From NCBI GenBank assembly GCA_016169945.1, contig JADLSH010000212.1, positions 62,001-126,000 of the forward strand: a DNA stretch of 64,000 nucleotides, in the 5' to 3' direction. Below, in pieces: positions 22,643 through 33,823 of this stretch. Source of the DNA: Trachythela sp. YZ-2020 (lineage: Eukaryota; Cnidaria; Anthozoa; Malacalcyonacea; Clavulariidae). The notes beneath the pieces were generated by a model. It was not told where the DNA came from and did no database searches. It was given only the letters and a program-made list of their open reading frames with translations. The translations under genes and the position numbers were made by a program. Each line of letters starts with the position of its first letter. Positions within the stretch are counted from its first letter, which is position 1.

Positions 22643-23445
22643 ACTAATAAAGAATAGCTAAAAACACTATCGTTGGTTGATAGGGACTTCAGAGTTATAG
22701 GACTAGATATGCCAGATGATTTTACTTAGCTTAGGTAATTCTACCCATGTGCTATTTTCGTAACTTCACAAATACTGTAGAATGATATATATAGTGATCT
22801 ATACACAACATCAGGCAAATTAACTGAGACAACCATACTGAATGGTTAAATATATAACTCAGTCCAACTAGATACAGTTCTGGTGCACTTCTGGCATGAC
22901 ATAAGTTATTGGTTATAAGCAGAATACAGACAGTCAAATTGATATTGAAAATATTTTTCTATTTTTCAAAAAAATCACCTGAAATTAAAGAAAAAAAATA
23001 TATATATTTTTAAATGTCGCACCATTTTCATTTATCCAAAATACATGGAAAGTATACATGGTTAGAAAAACAGGAAATGGTGCTTTTAATGCATGCATGT
23101 GCTTACCCCTATGTTTACTGTATAAAATATTGTCGAGTCTCTAGATTATTTATACCTCTAGAATTTTAAATATTTACATGTTAACTAATTAACTTATGAG
23201 TATGTACAATAAATTTAAACCCTAAATTTTCCCTGTTAATGTCAATGGTATAAACTAAGATGATAGTTCATAATCTACATTTATGGTGTAATTTGAAGAA
23301 AGTTAATATGAAACTGATGAAATATTGAGTTTAAAACATGCATTATAATTACTTTACTGTACAGTCTGCACTATGAGATGCAGTCTGCACTATGGAGCTA
23401 CAGAGACGAGGTAAGGACAATCGTATAAGTTGTATTCAAGGGTGA
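22643..23445. other. AT-rich DNA, nothing recognised
   Basis: I see no coding exon and no clear transposon ends. Confidence 0.45.
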
Positions 23446-24021
23446 CAAAATATTCATTCGACCATCATTAAGAGAAGATGTTCTAAATATCCATTTCAGA
23501 TCATGGCAACGGACATGTTCTTTTAGAACGGCAATGACTACCTGCTCGTGGTGGGCTACAATAAAGCCCCGCATAAAAGAACCAGTGAATTGTTCCTGGT
23601 TTAGAGTTTTAAACCTCTTATTGTGAACAAAGGGACATCCTGATGCAAGTTTTTTGAATATAGTTATGCAAGTTTAATTATGTTGTGAATTGATTGCTGT
23701 TTTGATAAAATAAATGCATGCATGATGTGGTTGAAAGACATAATTCCTGCTAGCAAGATTACAGTATTTTGTTTTCTTCCTAGTAACTGCTTACTAATTC
23801 AGCTAAAAGTTTAATAAGGTTTTATTAAGAACAAGTTTCATTTGTCAGCCTGAATTTCAGGCTGCATGGTGGTCCTTAACCCACTGGTTCTTTTATGCGG
23901 GGCTTTACTGTATTACAGCAGATTTTGGGAGATTGGAAAGTCGTCCCAAACACAAAGAGTGGCACGATAATCGCTATGATGAAGGCTTTCTTCGCGAAAC
24001 ATGGAATACCTTTATCTCAAA
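23446..24021 (+). pseudogene. Ty3/gypsy retrotransposon integrase remnant
   Basis: Pieces of the integrase region are readable: FIRPSLREDVLNIH before the integrase zinc-finger zone (near 23454), NGNDYLLVVGY in the catalytic core (near 23530), then after an inserted MITE AMMKAFFAKHGIP (near 23970). These match the usual order in Ty3/gypsy integrases. Frameshifts, in-frame stops and an internal deletion between the zinc-finger zone and the core make it non-functional. The homology stops near 24021, where the inverted-duplication arm begins. Confidence 0.65.
23559..23910. mobile_element. Tc1/mariner-type MITE in the integrase remnant
   Basis: Inverted ends CARTAAAGCCCCGCATAA... of about 29 bp are flanked by TA on both sides (23557-23558 and 23911-23912). 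Removing it restores continuity of the integrase frame around GYSRFWEI, which shows it inserted after the retrotransposon. Confidence 0.8.
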
Positions 24022-24930
24022 TATTCTTATTTTACTCTCAAATGTCACACTCTTTAACAAATTTACATAACTGGAAGAAGTCTTCCTGTTCCTCTATTAG
24101 AATGTGTTTTCCCTCTTAATTTAGACCTTACTAGATTATTCTTTAAATGCGAAACCTGTAAAATAGGCTAAAGGGAACTATCCCATGCCCGACAACGCTA
24201 TAGCAAACCTCCTAAAAACCAAAACAAAACAAAACAAAAAACACCAGCCAGTCTAGCTCCAAATGTAGCACTAGTTGCAGTACAGATGCGGTTAGCCCGC
24301 TGTCCCTTACCTCTGAGTTAAGCTGGCTATACAGCAGATCGAGGGCAGGGATTTACGTTGGTTGGGTAACGTACGTCCTTGTAGTGAATAAATTCATGTA
24401 AATAGAGTTTGGTTGCTTCTCTCCTGTGCTTCGAGGGTTTTTCTCCGGGTACTCCGGTTTTCCTCCCTCACCAAAAACTAACCCTTAAATTTTAATTGTC
24501 GAGCACGTGTATCATGAGCCTCTGGCTCGGGTGAATTGGGCAACCACACCCTGTGTATAGTCGACATTAAATAAATCATTATCATCATTATCATTAATAG
24601 ACATAAACGTAAACATATCTGGAAGTCACTCACTGCTCAAAATCAATGGGTAGCAGCAAAGCACATTGACTGCATATTGCCAGTTGTTCTTAGTGGATCT
24701 TCTCAAGATGTAACTATGTTGAATCACTTCAAGCTAATGTAGATGACCTTGATCACGAACTTATCACGCAACCCTCTTATAGGATCCAGCAGGAAATTGA
24801 TCTATTGTAAATTGCCAGTTCCGAGGATGTTCTTGAAAAATTCCTTGTGAAAAGCGAATGAAATCTAAGCGCGTTTCATTTGAAAGAACTCTTACAGATT
24901 ATAAAGAATTATTGTATTACTTTGGCCTTG
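24022..24930 (-). repeat. Inverted-duplication arm 1, with decayed promoter and exon 1 copy
   Basis: Apart from the SINE insertion, this arm is the inverted copy of 28680-29418. Read on the minus strand it contains a TATA-like CTATAAGAG (about 24775-24783), an ATG at 24675 and a donor GTGAGT (about 24628-24633). These are the counterparts of the promoter, start and splice donor of the secreted-protein gene at 28913. Here the frame hits a stop after about ten codons, so this copy is dead. A short third homologous block lies at 25374-25431 (pairing with 28445-28503). Confidence 0.6.
24288..24596 (-). mobile_element. SINE-like element with CCGGAGTACCCGGAG core
   Basis: It interrupts arm 1 relative to arm 2. 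It contains on the minus strand the CCGGAGTACCCGGAGAAA core, shared with 27.7 kb and common in marine-invertebrate SINEs. On the plus strand it ends in an ATC/ATT-rich microsatellite tail (about 24575-24596). Assignment to a named SINE family is not possible from sequence alone. Confidence 0.5.
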
Positions 24931-26482
24931 GAATGTATGTCAATTAGTTAAACAAATTACTACTAAAATGGCAGAAAAGGCCGCGAAAAAATGCAAAACA
25001 CTGATAGAAAAGTTGTTCGTGCTGACGCTATCAAACGTCGCCATCTTACAAGCAAGCACTATGGCGTGTGCATGACGTGTACATTTTGGGAAATTTGAGG
25101 ACACGAAAGCCCTATGAAGTTACACTTCTGGTATATACTTATTCTGTGACACCGGAGAGCGTAAGCAAGCGACTTTTTTGACATCACGGACGTCACGTTT
25201 ATACAACCGTTAATTATGGCGTCAGCAGTTCGTGCTTGAAATCAAGAACGGCAGCCGATTAACGTAGTTTCACGTTCGTGATTTCAAACAAGAACGGCTG
25301 TCGCCATCTATAAAGGCTCAATTTAATTACTTCCGGTCGGTGTTCGTGATTAAAAAACGCTTGTTTAAGCTCACTACTGTTACCAAGGAGTTCAATAAAT
25401 GTTTGTGATTTGTCATTTAAAGTACCTATTAATCCAGCTATAATAAAGCTTTTCTAAAAAAGATACTTAAAACAATAAAAATTGCCGCTCAGTATCTTCC
25501 GTTCCATAGCATACAAATAATGAATGTTTATGAGTGCAATGGTAAAAATATTTCCATGAGGTGAAAGATGGAATTTTCACTTCACGAGGCGACAGCCGAG
25601 TGGACAGGAGCGGTGCTAGAGGGGGTGGGGGAACACTCCCCCACACGTCAGTGACTCGGCAAATTGTTTTCCAAGTCGGCAAAATGTGAATTGGATAGGA
25701 AGAAACGAAAAACCAAAATAAATATTTTAGTTCTAACCATAGTTACCGAACATCACGGATGAAACATCTGTGCGCTTTTGGCATGTAGAAGGATGTCAGA
25801 ATGTGCAGTAAATCCCGATATTGAACAGATCATAGGCAAATGTTTTAATGAAGAATGAATAAGATGATGAAAATTTATCGTAAAATACATATTTACATCC
25901 GCCATTTTGTTTGCATTTAAAAATGCCATCCTCCTCATTCTGAAATTAGGATAAAAAAGGCTACGACACGATACGATTAGGAATTTGACGGATGGAATTT
26001 AATAAAAACGAACCGTGGTAATAGTTCTTTTAATTTCAACGTCACGTGATCATAATCAACCAATTAAATGGCGAGAATCTACTAAGATGTTACATAATAA
26101 ATACTAAATAGTACTGATTGATATTTGATAGAACGTTTCAACTACGAAAACTCATTAGCATTACAAGGATATAAATAATTCATTGAACTGCATACACAGT
26201 TGTTGTGTTTAATGGCACAAAGCGAGCCGAATAAGTCTCGCAAACGCAAGAGAGTTAAATTAGAATGCCTAATTTTATATGAGTCTTTATGACACCAAAA
26301 TAGATCAATGACAATGTTATTAAAAATTTATTGAATTAAATACAAAACAATTACATACCAGAGTTACATGATTGTATAAAGTTCAAAATTGATATAACAA
26401 TCAAATAAACAAGTCCAAAAAAATGTTATAATGAAGAATTGTTAAAATAATGGCATTTATTTCACGAAAATTTGTATATCGG
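24931..26482. other. Loop of the inverted duplication, nothing coding recognised
   Basis: A GAGGCGACAGCCGAGTG motif near 25584-25600 resembles the cores of the palindromic repeats but its arms are weak. The short frame at 24968-25075 is not recognisable. Confidence 0.4.
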
Positions 26483-26649
26483 TAATCACACGGGAAGGTG
26501 TGCAATTAATGATTAAAAGTAAAACTACGAGTGATATTTGAAAAATCTGACCACATTGTACGAGCTGTCGGAGCGAGTGCAATTTAGCACATTTTTCAAA
26601 TTTCACGAGTAGTTTTAATCATTAATTGCACGACTTGCTCGTGTGATTA
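26483..26649. repeat. Palindrome with CTGTCGGAGCGAG core
   Basis: Arms of about 65-70 bp (TAATCACACG... to ...CGTGTGATTA) pair through TGCAATTAATGATTAAAA and ACTCGTG, with some mismatches. The core lies near 26560-26580. It belongs in style with the palindromes at 15.5, 16.3, 17.6, 29.8 and 33.7 kb. Confidence 0.7.
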
Positions 26650-27500
26650 TTTATTTATTACATTCATGACAAACTTATAGCTTCGTTCGCACCTTTCCGT
26701 AGTAAAAACGTTTGAAAAGCTTTATTCAAGTTTTCAGGTCGATAATTTTCCATTTCAACGTCGTAATTTCGCCAGAAAGCCCATTCTTGCTTTAAACCAT
26801 CTTTTAAACCAACTCACAGTGCTTTTTTGCACGTTAAGAAGCGAGACTTCCTCATTGTTGGTATTGTTTACAAAGCGGGCCTTTTAGATTCGACTACTTA
26901 ATATCGACTATGTCATGCAATATATTATTTGCATATCAAAAGCTGAAAACCCGAAAAAGATAAAAATGATATGAAAGGGTATTATAAAGTAGACGGCATC
27001 CTTCATCGTTTTAATCCCCAAATTCAAACGAACTATTACCATTTGGGGATTTATTCATAATTCTTTCACACTTTTTCAAGTATACAGAAATATTATTACG
27101 ACTACTAATTACAACAATAACAAAAATGCTGAATCATTCTACAAAATGCGTGCATGGTTCTTTGGCGGCTCTCAAGTTTCGCTAAAAGTTATCTTGAGTT
27201 TCCCATGCCAGCACAAAAGTTTACCAAAATGTCATGCCTACCATATGAGGTGACTATTGGCACTGAGGTGACCAATTTAGAGAGGTGTGACGGATATTAA
27301 GACTTGGCTACCATGCACTAATTTTCACGGTCGGTTACAACACAACACGTCTTAAATGCGCACTGTTTAACTCAGTCTACAGCATTCTAATAACTGTACT
27401 TGGTACGTTGAACAAAGTTGACGAGATTTGGTTATTCTCCACATATTCAGTCTACTGTTTGTAGTAAGTGATTTAGCAAGTAAGTAAGTGGAAGTGTGCT
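26650..27500. other. Intergenic DNA, nothing recognised
   Basis: Only a short hairpin around CCCCAAAT/ATTTGGGG (about 27017-27057) stands out. Confidence 0.4.
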
Positions 27501-27852
27501 AATCATCCTTAGTTGCAGCTGAGAGCTGAGCTGAATTACGAATTGGAAGGACGCAGCTCGACTCGATCGAGTCGAAGGCTTATTAAAGGCGCCTCTGGCT
27601 GCCACCGTATGACTCATGTCTGATCAGGGAGCACAGCTACGATGGAAGGGTTAGTTTGGGGCTAATCCAAACCCACCCTGTCAACATTCCCTGTGGGAGG
27701 AAACCGGAGTACCCGGAGAAAACCCACGACATTAGGTAGAGCGTTGACTGACTCTTTTCACTCGAGTTCCCAGCGAGAAACGAACATAATTTATGATCTC
27801 AGAGGTGAAAGGCGCTTGCTCTGACGACTGCGCGTCATCGAAGCCCCAAACG
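27500..27852 (+). mobile_element. SINE-like element with CCGGAGTACCCGGAG core
   Basis: GGGAGGAAACCGGAGTACCC followed by GGAGAAAACCCACG at about 27692-27728 is a sequence I recognise as recurrent in SINE-like repeats of marine invertebrates. Moderately GC-rich flanks (CTGATCAGGGAGCACAGC; GCGCTTGCTCTGACGAC) extend it to about 350 bp. The ends are not precisely defined. Confidence 0.45.
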
Positions 27853-28290
27853 TTAACAATTTTAAAGGAAATTCTATTTAACAGACTCAAGCAGTTGACA
27901 AAATATAAAGCAGTAAACTATAGGCAGCCCAGCAATACTGTTATCTTACAATAACTAGTTGTAAAATATATCTTTAACAATAGTAAACGTTTAAAATATG
28001 TTCAATTTGTTTAAAGTTCTTTGCCATCCAGCGATTAATTCATTTATGCCTCATTATCCATGCAGATTGTCCAGTTGCATGGTTACGTCACTGTATCATG
28101 TCGACGTCCTTTGGACTGATATAAGCCTTAGGCCAGTGACTTTCTTCTAATAATAGCAGGTTTATATTAGGTTTAGATAGAACAAAAATAGGACTAAGAG
28201 ACGTGTTTATCGTAAAGTATTAGGTACTAGGGTGATAGCAAAAACAAGAAATCATGTGTTTGAGTTTGATGGGAACACACTCGTATAAAT

Positions 28291-28377
28291 TGTCAAATTC
28301 TAATAAGTCCTGACTTATTGTGAAACAGCCTGAACCCCTGTTCGGCTTATTTAAGTCGCGACTTACTAGAATTTGAC
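28291..28377. mobile_element. 87-bp MITE/hairpin
   Basis: GTCAAATTCTAATAAGTC at the left is inverted as GACTTACTAGAATTTGAC at the right. It is short, has no coding capacity and no clear target duplication. Confidence 0.5.
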
Positions 28378-28679
28378 TAGAATAGTGAGTGGCATTTTTT
28401 ACCGTTTAAGTATATTTTAAGGAAAGCTTTATCATAGTTGAGTTAATAGGTACTTTACATAACAAATCACAAACATTTATATTGAACTCCTTGGTAACAG
28501 TATCGTTCATTGACGAACAATGACCACTTCATAACTTTATTCGTCAAAGGGAAGACATGCCGTAGCATTGCACACTAAGGAAGTAATTTATGCTCTTTAC
28601 TTATTAACCTATTATAATGAAAGTGAAACAACATGCTGGTATATTGTTCAGCCCTTTCTAAGTAATAAAGTCACTCTTT

Positions 28680-29418
28680 ATAATTTGTAAGAGTTCTTTA
28701 AAATGAAACGCGCTTAGATTTCATTGGCTTTTCACAAGTACGTTTTTCAAGAACATCTTCGGAAGATATTCGGCAATTTCAAATAGATCAATTTCCTGCT
28801 GGATCCTATATAAGAGGGTCGCGTGATAAGTTAGTGATCGAGGTCGTACATTAGCTTGAAGTGATTCAACATAGTTACATCTTGAGAAGATCCACTGAGA
28901 ACAACTGGCGATATGTTGTCCCTAAAGTTTATATTGTGCTTTGCTGCTATCTTACTGATTTTGAGCGGTAAGTGATTTCCAGACATAAACAATACCTGTG
29001 CTACAACTAGCTTTTTCAATCCGCCATTAATTCTTTGACATTGCCATTTAGAGCAAGACTGGCGAGTGTTTTTTTGTTTCGTTTTTGTTAATTTTTCTGG
29101 GGATGGGTTATTTTGTTGGGGAAGGAAGTAGAGAAAGTGTATTAGTAAATTTCCATCTAGCGTAATTGTCGGCGGACATAGGATAGGTATAGTGGATTCT
29201 CTTTTGCCTATTTTACAGACTTCGTATAACATGAGGGATATTTTAAAGGAAAAATCTATAATAGTATGGTCTCCTGTGGCAGGTCAACGAACTTAAACGA
29301 TAATCTTGTAAGTTATTCATTAAGAGGGGGAAATCCATTCTAATAGAGGAACTGGAAGACTCGTTGTTATATGTAAGTTGTTAAAGAGGGGAGAACATTT
29401 GAGAGTAAAATAAGAATA
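28680..29418 (+). repeat. Inverted-duplication arm 2
   Basis: Inverted relative to arm 1 at 24022-24930, over about 700 bp after allowing for indels and the SINE. It carries the intact promoter and exon 1 of the secreted-protein gene. The opposite strand also has an open frame (28831-29232) sharing some residues with arm 1 (SGSSQDVTMLNHFKLM); I do not recognise it. Confidence 0.6.
28807..28814 (+). promoter_or_regulatory. TATA box of the secreted-protein gene
   Basis: TATATAAG, 99 bp before the ATG at 28913, would place the start site near 28837 with a leader of about 75 nt. The element is conserved as CTATAAGAG at the same place in the inverted copy near 24780. Confidence 0.5.
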
Positions 29419-31259
29419 CTTGGGATAAGCTAAATCTTTGTCTGTGATTTGGCTATTACAATTAAATATACGAAATGCGAAACGTTGAATATGCAGAGGA
29501 GTATTGACCATTACATCACTTAGAAGGAGATTTAACAACCATAAGCGAAGTCTTAATCGATAAGGGAATAGGCAAAGGGACATAGCGGATATAAACATTT
29601 GTATGCGCATATTTTGTAACAAACGTTGTGAAACTCATTAATAATTCATGATGAAAACACAAAAGAAATCATGAGCGTGAATGAGTTTGTATATCTGATA
29701 CAGAATCATGCTGATTTACATAAACTTTAAGTTACTTTAACTTTAACATACGAATGTTCTCATCAAGACATTTCACAAGCTATTTACAACATTCGCATCC
29801 GTGTTGTATCGGATATACAAAATCTCGTCTTCGACTCGAGTTTGTATATCCGATAGCTATAACACTGCATGTTGTAAATAGTACTTAATTGATAGAATAA
29901 ATACCTATAGGAGAGAGGGGTTTTGGTCTTACAAACTTAACACTTTCATTCCTGATAGTTTGAAATTATATATAAATATCATAATCAGGTGTTCGATTAT
30001 ATATAAAGGGCCTTTATAAGACAGCACCTTTACCAATTATACAATCTAAAGAATCATCTTTAATCCTATTTATTTTGTTATATCATTCAGCTGCATTTCA
30101 TTTGCTATTCGTCCTAGTTTGCTGTTTCTGCATGCTTTTCTTTTGCAGAAATGTAGCTGTATTTTCGGTGGCATGCTGCAAGAATATATTTCGTCACATG
30201 TAAAATTGTAATATAATTTCCAAGAAAACGAGACGAAAACCGGTGGGATTTATTCACCACTGACAGAAGTTCCGGGACGTTGTTTATTAAAAACTATAAA
30301 TTGCATAATAAGACGAAATGCCGGTGTGATTTTAATAACTATGATAAAAGTTCGGAGACCGACGTCGCACCGCATACGGTTATCCCTCGCTCAGGCTCGC
30401 TCCAATAAACTCCTGCAAAAACCAATCAAATTTAAATACTTGCGATATAAACGAAATCATTGCATGCAGTACAAGCGAATTTTGCATTTAAGCAGGGACG
30501 TCGGAGAGGCGGCGCGGGGGTGGGCAAGCGCCCCTCCTGCCCTTTCCTAAGGGTGGAAAGGGGGGCAAAAGTGCCCTTATAATATAAATGAAACAATAAT
30601 AATACTGGCAAAGAAGATAGAATACAGCTGTAAATTAGACGATCAGTGCATAATGGAAAGCTATTGTTTTCGTTCCGTACTTCTTTAGATCCATATTTGT
30701 ACATAGCAATAACAATTCAATGAGTTTAAATTTGAAAACCTTCAAAATCCCATCGAAAGGGCGTGACAGCGAAAATGTTTCTCGACTGCCCTTACGTTCG
30801 CATTGCCCCCCCCCCTGCCCTGCTATCGCTCCGCATCCCTGCATTTAAGTAACTTGCGTATAAGCGGCATCGCCTATATATATAGTTCTATAATTCTAAT
30901 GTACATTTAAATATAAAATATTCCAAAAATTGTGCTCATAAAAGGGTTTCTTGCTAAAGAAGTCGACCGACGAAACATTGTTTTCTAAAACTTCTTTAAA
31001 TATTTTTTGGGATTTGTTTATAATTTTATAATTTTATAATTTTATGATCTTTTATTTTTAAGAAAACGATGTTCAATGTTCCCCTTTGTCTGGTCTTTTT
31101 CTCGATTGTGGTACAAGCAAATATGATCCAAACACTGCATGCTGCTTTCAAGGAGTAATTGACTACGATTGCCAAGGTTTCGAGGATATTAACTATGTTT
31201 TGTCGGGTGGCGTTCAGGGGCCGGCTGTTCAAAAGCCGGTTAACTTAACCCTGGGTTAG
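28913..31259 (+). CDS. Two-exon gene for a small secreted cysteine-rich protein
   Basis: Exon 1 (28913-28967) encodes an 18-residue hydrophobic signal peptide (MLSLKFILCFAAILL...) and ends in a consensus donor, G|GTAAGT. Exon 2 begins at 31063 after TTTTATTTTTAAG. Both junctions are phase 1, so the frame is kept, and a Cys-rich segment follows (C, C, CC, C over about 35 residues; for example PNTACCFQGVIDYDCQGFED). As the DNA stands, the frame enters a MITE at about 31213 and stops at 31257-31259, giving roughly 83 residues. Beyond the MITE the original frame appears to continue to a stop near 31535, before AATAAA at 31574. The family is not recognised; it could be a structural, mucosal or defence peptide. 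The gene model is inference from splice signals. Confidence 0.5.
29778..29884. repeat. Palindrome with CTCGTCTTCGACTCGAG core
   Basis: GCTATTTACAACAT and TATCGGATATACAAA pair with TTTGTATATCCGATA and ATGTTGTAAATAG around a GTCTTCGAC core. It lies within the intron of the secreted-protein gene. Confidence 0.65.
30493..30841. mobile_element. hAT MITE with perfect 8-bp target duplication
   Basis: The ends CAGGGACGTCGGAG and (reverse complement of right) CAGGGATGCGGAGC are flanked by CATTTAAG at 30485-30492 and 30842-30849. The 8-bp duplication and CAGGG ends identify hAT. The interior is GC-rich. It sits in the intron of the secreted-protein gene. Confidence 0.85.
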
Positions 31260-31460
31260 TGGTAACTTTCATACAAGTTTCCCGACATCGGTTATATTAA
31301 TATGAATACTTTTTTCTATCAACCTTGTACTGGACGATATAAGTTTTTGTTTATATAGTTTTGAAATAAACAAACATGTAGAAGTATACAAACCAGAACA
31401 GCAGGTTAAAATTTAACCCGTGGTTAGCGTTAACCGGCTTTTGAACAACCGGCCCCTGAA
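31213..31460. mobile_element. MITE with AGGGGCCGGYTGTTCAAAAG ends inside a coding exon
   Basis: Inverted ends of about 32 bp (TTCAGGGGCCGG..., then AGCCGGTTAAC) are nearly identical. The element lies in exon 2 of the secreted-protein gene; the coding frame before it appears to resume directly after it (from about 31461). I could not define a target duplication. It has no coding capacity. Confidence 0.75.
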
Positions 31461-31573
31461 GTAACATCATCCATCCTGGACATTCATGAAAGAAACCAAG
31501 TTAAGCCGAACATTACAGCTATAAGATTGTTGTAAAATGAATGCTTAAAGTAATACATTTTTACGACTATCAA

Positions 31574-31579
31574 AATAAA
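31574..31579 (+). terminator. Polyadenylation signal candidate
   Basis: AATAAA lies about 40 bp after the stop that ended the secreted-protein frame before the MITE insertion. Confidence 0.35.
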
Positions 31580-32024
31580 GGCAAAATAGCAAAATTATGT
31601 TTAAATTTATACATCTTTTCCAAAGTACAGCTTTAGATACATGCATAATATATAGGTACGATCTTAGAATTCCTATTGCTCTAACGCCATATTCCTGAAG
31701 ATTTCTATAACAATACGTGCTTTCCAATTCGTTCTTTCATCAATGATAATTTCTTAGATGTCCTTATGGCTTGACTCCACCCTAAGCGATCGTCAGCTGA
31801 AACCAGCGACACATTCCATTCCTTTGTTTGTCTGAACAAATTAAACTGCTATTAATATAGCCGTCCTTGGCTAATGTTGTTATGTGTGGGTGCGGAAAAA
31901 AGGCGGACGGCGGGCGCGGAGGACGGACTTTTCTTATGCATCGGCGTAACTGCGGATCGACGATGCATGGACTTTTCTTATATTGTGAATATAATGAAAA
32001 AATAAAATATAAACGGCTCACTTA

Positions 32025-33155
32025 GGCTTGCTCTGGGATCTTAACTCGCCTTAAATCGCCCTAACTCGCCTTAAATCGCAGATAATAATTGGCAAAGATT
32101 CTCTTAAATCGCTTAAACTCGCACTAAATTGCCTAAACTCGCCAACCAAATTAAAATGCTGAAAATAGTAAATACTATATACAGTGTAAACACCCTTTCC
32201 CCAGGAGAGGGGGGTTCTGGTTGTTTATTTCAGATAAGATTAGGAGGGGGCTTATCCGAGGGGACTTGCTGGAGAGAGGGGGCTTAGCCGAAACACGGGA
32301 AGTTACATGCTTATTCAAGCCAAAACACAGTATTAAAGAAACATACTATCAAGCATATATTTATATAATATGACATAGGAACCCTTATATTCAAACAGAA
32401 AAAAGTTAGGATGGCAAGAATCAGTCTGTTTTCAACATTTTATCTATTTCGATAAGTATAATTAATATACCAATATTGTGACATGAACTCCCAGAACAAT
32501 TCATCAATTGTTTTGTTTTCCTTTATTGAAAATAGTTTGGGGCCTATAAATTACAGGGTAGAGGGCTTAATAGGGTATTTATAATACTCTAGCTTTTGTA
32601 CAGTTCCTTTCCTACATGATATACAAGTGCTGAATTGCAGTGCCAGTAGTGTACAGCATTTAATATTTTATATCAACAGTGTTGAAACTTACATAAATTG
32701 ATAAACCGGCCACAGCATGATCCTGGTCAACTTTTATATAGTCAGCATTGTCCGGTTCATATCGTCTTATATAAAGATCCATGATCGTTTAACCGAGGTT
32801 CAATACCAAAACGGTTTTCACTTGTTTCACTTGTTATTATATACTGGTTTACGTTCTTCATTGTATTAATTCCAGCAATTTGGTGGTATAACCTTAAAAT
32901 TAGTAATACGGCAAAATAACAAGCAAATTAATAATCAGTTTCAACGGGGTCTTGTTTACAGGACAGTCTAATCAGGGGGGGGGAGTGGTGATCTTTCAAA
33001 ATACATGTACCATGCACTATTAATTATGTATTATTGCTGTATTTTGCTTATAGTGCTATACTTGCATATTTAATTACCATGTATTTTTTCTTAAATCGCC
33101 TAAACCCGCATTATCTCGCGGCGAGTTAAGACGAGTTATGATCCCAGAGCAGGCC
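32025..33155. mobile_element. 1.1-kb element with GCYTGCTCTGGGATC inverted ends
   Basis: GCTTGCTCTGGGATC (about 32026-32040) is inverted at GATCCCAGAGCAGGC (about 33140-33154). Subterminal clusters of short AACTCGCC/TTAAATCGCC repeats occur at both ends, a layout common in hAT elements. The flanks TCACTTAG and TTCACTTT suggest a degraded duplication. No transposase is visible. Confidence 0.6.
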
Positions 33156-33210
33156 TTCACTTTAAGCGCAATTGAAGTGTTTCGGTCCGTAAACTCAGAA
33201 ATCGCAAGGA

Positions 33211-33333
33211 TAGTGCAAAGTTTCCAGACTTCATCATGGGGCTCCCCCCCCCCAAGATTGTTTACATGCACTATATCTCGCTCGCCTGAATTTTTCCCGT
33301 CATTACTTAAGTGCAAACTCAAACTTTGCACTA
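33211..33333. mobile_element. 123-bp MITE with perfect 13-bp inverted ends
   Basis: TAGTGCAAAGTTT at the left and AAACTTTGCACTA at the right match exactly. The same GTGCAAAGTTT ends bound the insert in the giant minisatellite element at 49936-51885. Confidence 0.65.
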
Positions 33334-33627
33334 AAAGTAAACTATTTAAGCCAAAATACTAGACTTAAGGAGTCGTTATATATCAACCAACATGTACTAA
33401 AAGTTATAGTATACACCTTAAAAACTTCACTTAAACAGTGCAGATGGAGGTGTGTATATAATCACCAATTTGAGGAGTCGCTTATATTTTCTTTTTTCAT
33501 TATATGTACAAAATATTTTTTCTCACAATATAAGAAATATTGTCGCGTCCGCAGTCGTCCACCATTTACCACACCCCGTCTGAACCATAATTAATTATGA
33601 GCCCTGCTCGCAAATCCCCAATATTTA

Positions 33628-33757
33628 ACACTTATTGACTGGAACCGAGGGAAACAGTATGTTTTGTGGATCCGAGACCGTCAATATTCCCGAGGCGAAG
33701 CCAAGGTCGAGGGTCCACAAAACATACTGCTTTCCCGAGGTCCCAGTCAATAAGTAT
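33628..33757. repeat. Palindrome with CCCGAGGCGAAGCC core
   Basis: Arms of about 60 bp pair AACACTTATTGACTGG, CCGAGGGAAA, CAGTATGTTTTGTGGA with their complements around CCCGAGGCGAAGCCAAGG. It lies 65 bp from the Crypton/QRICH1-like fragment. Confidence 0.75.
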
Positions 33758-33823
33758 TTTATTATATACCAATTGCCAAAGGAAAAACAAAGCAAACAGC
33801 AATGTAATTTTGCTTGCATTAGC

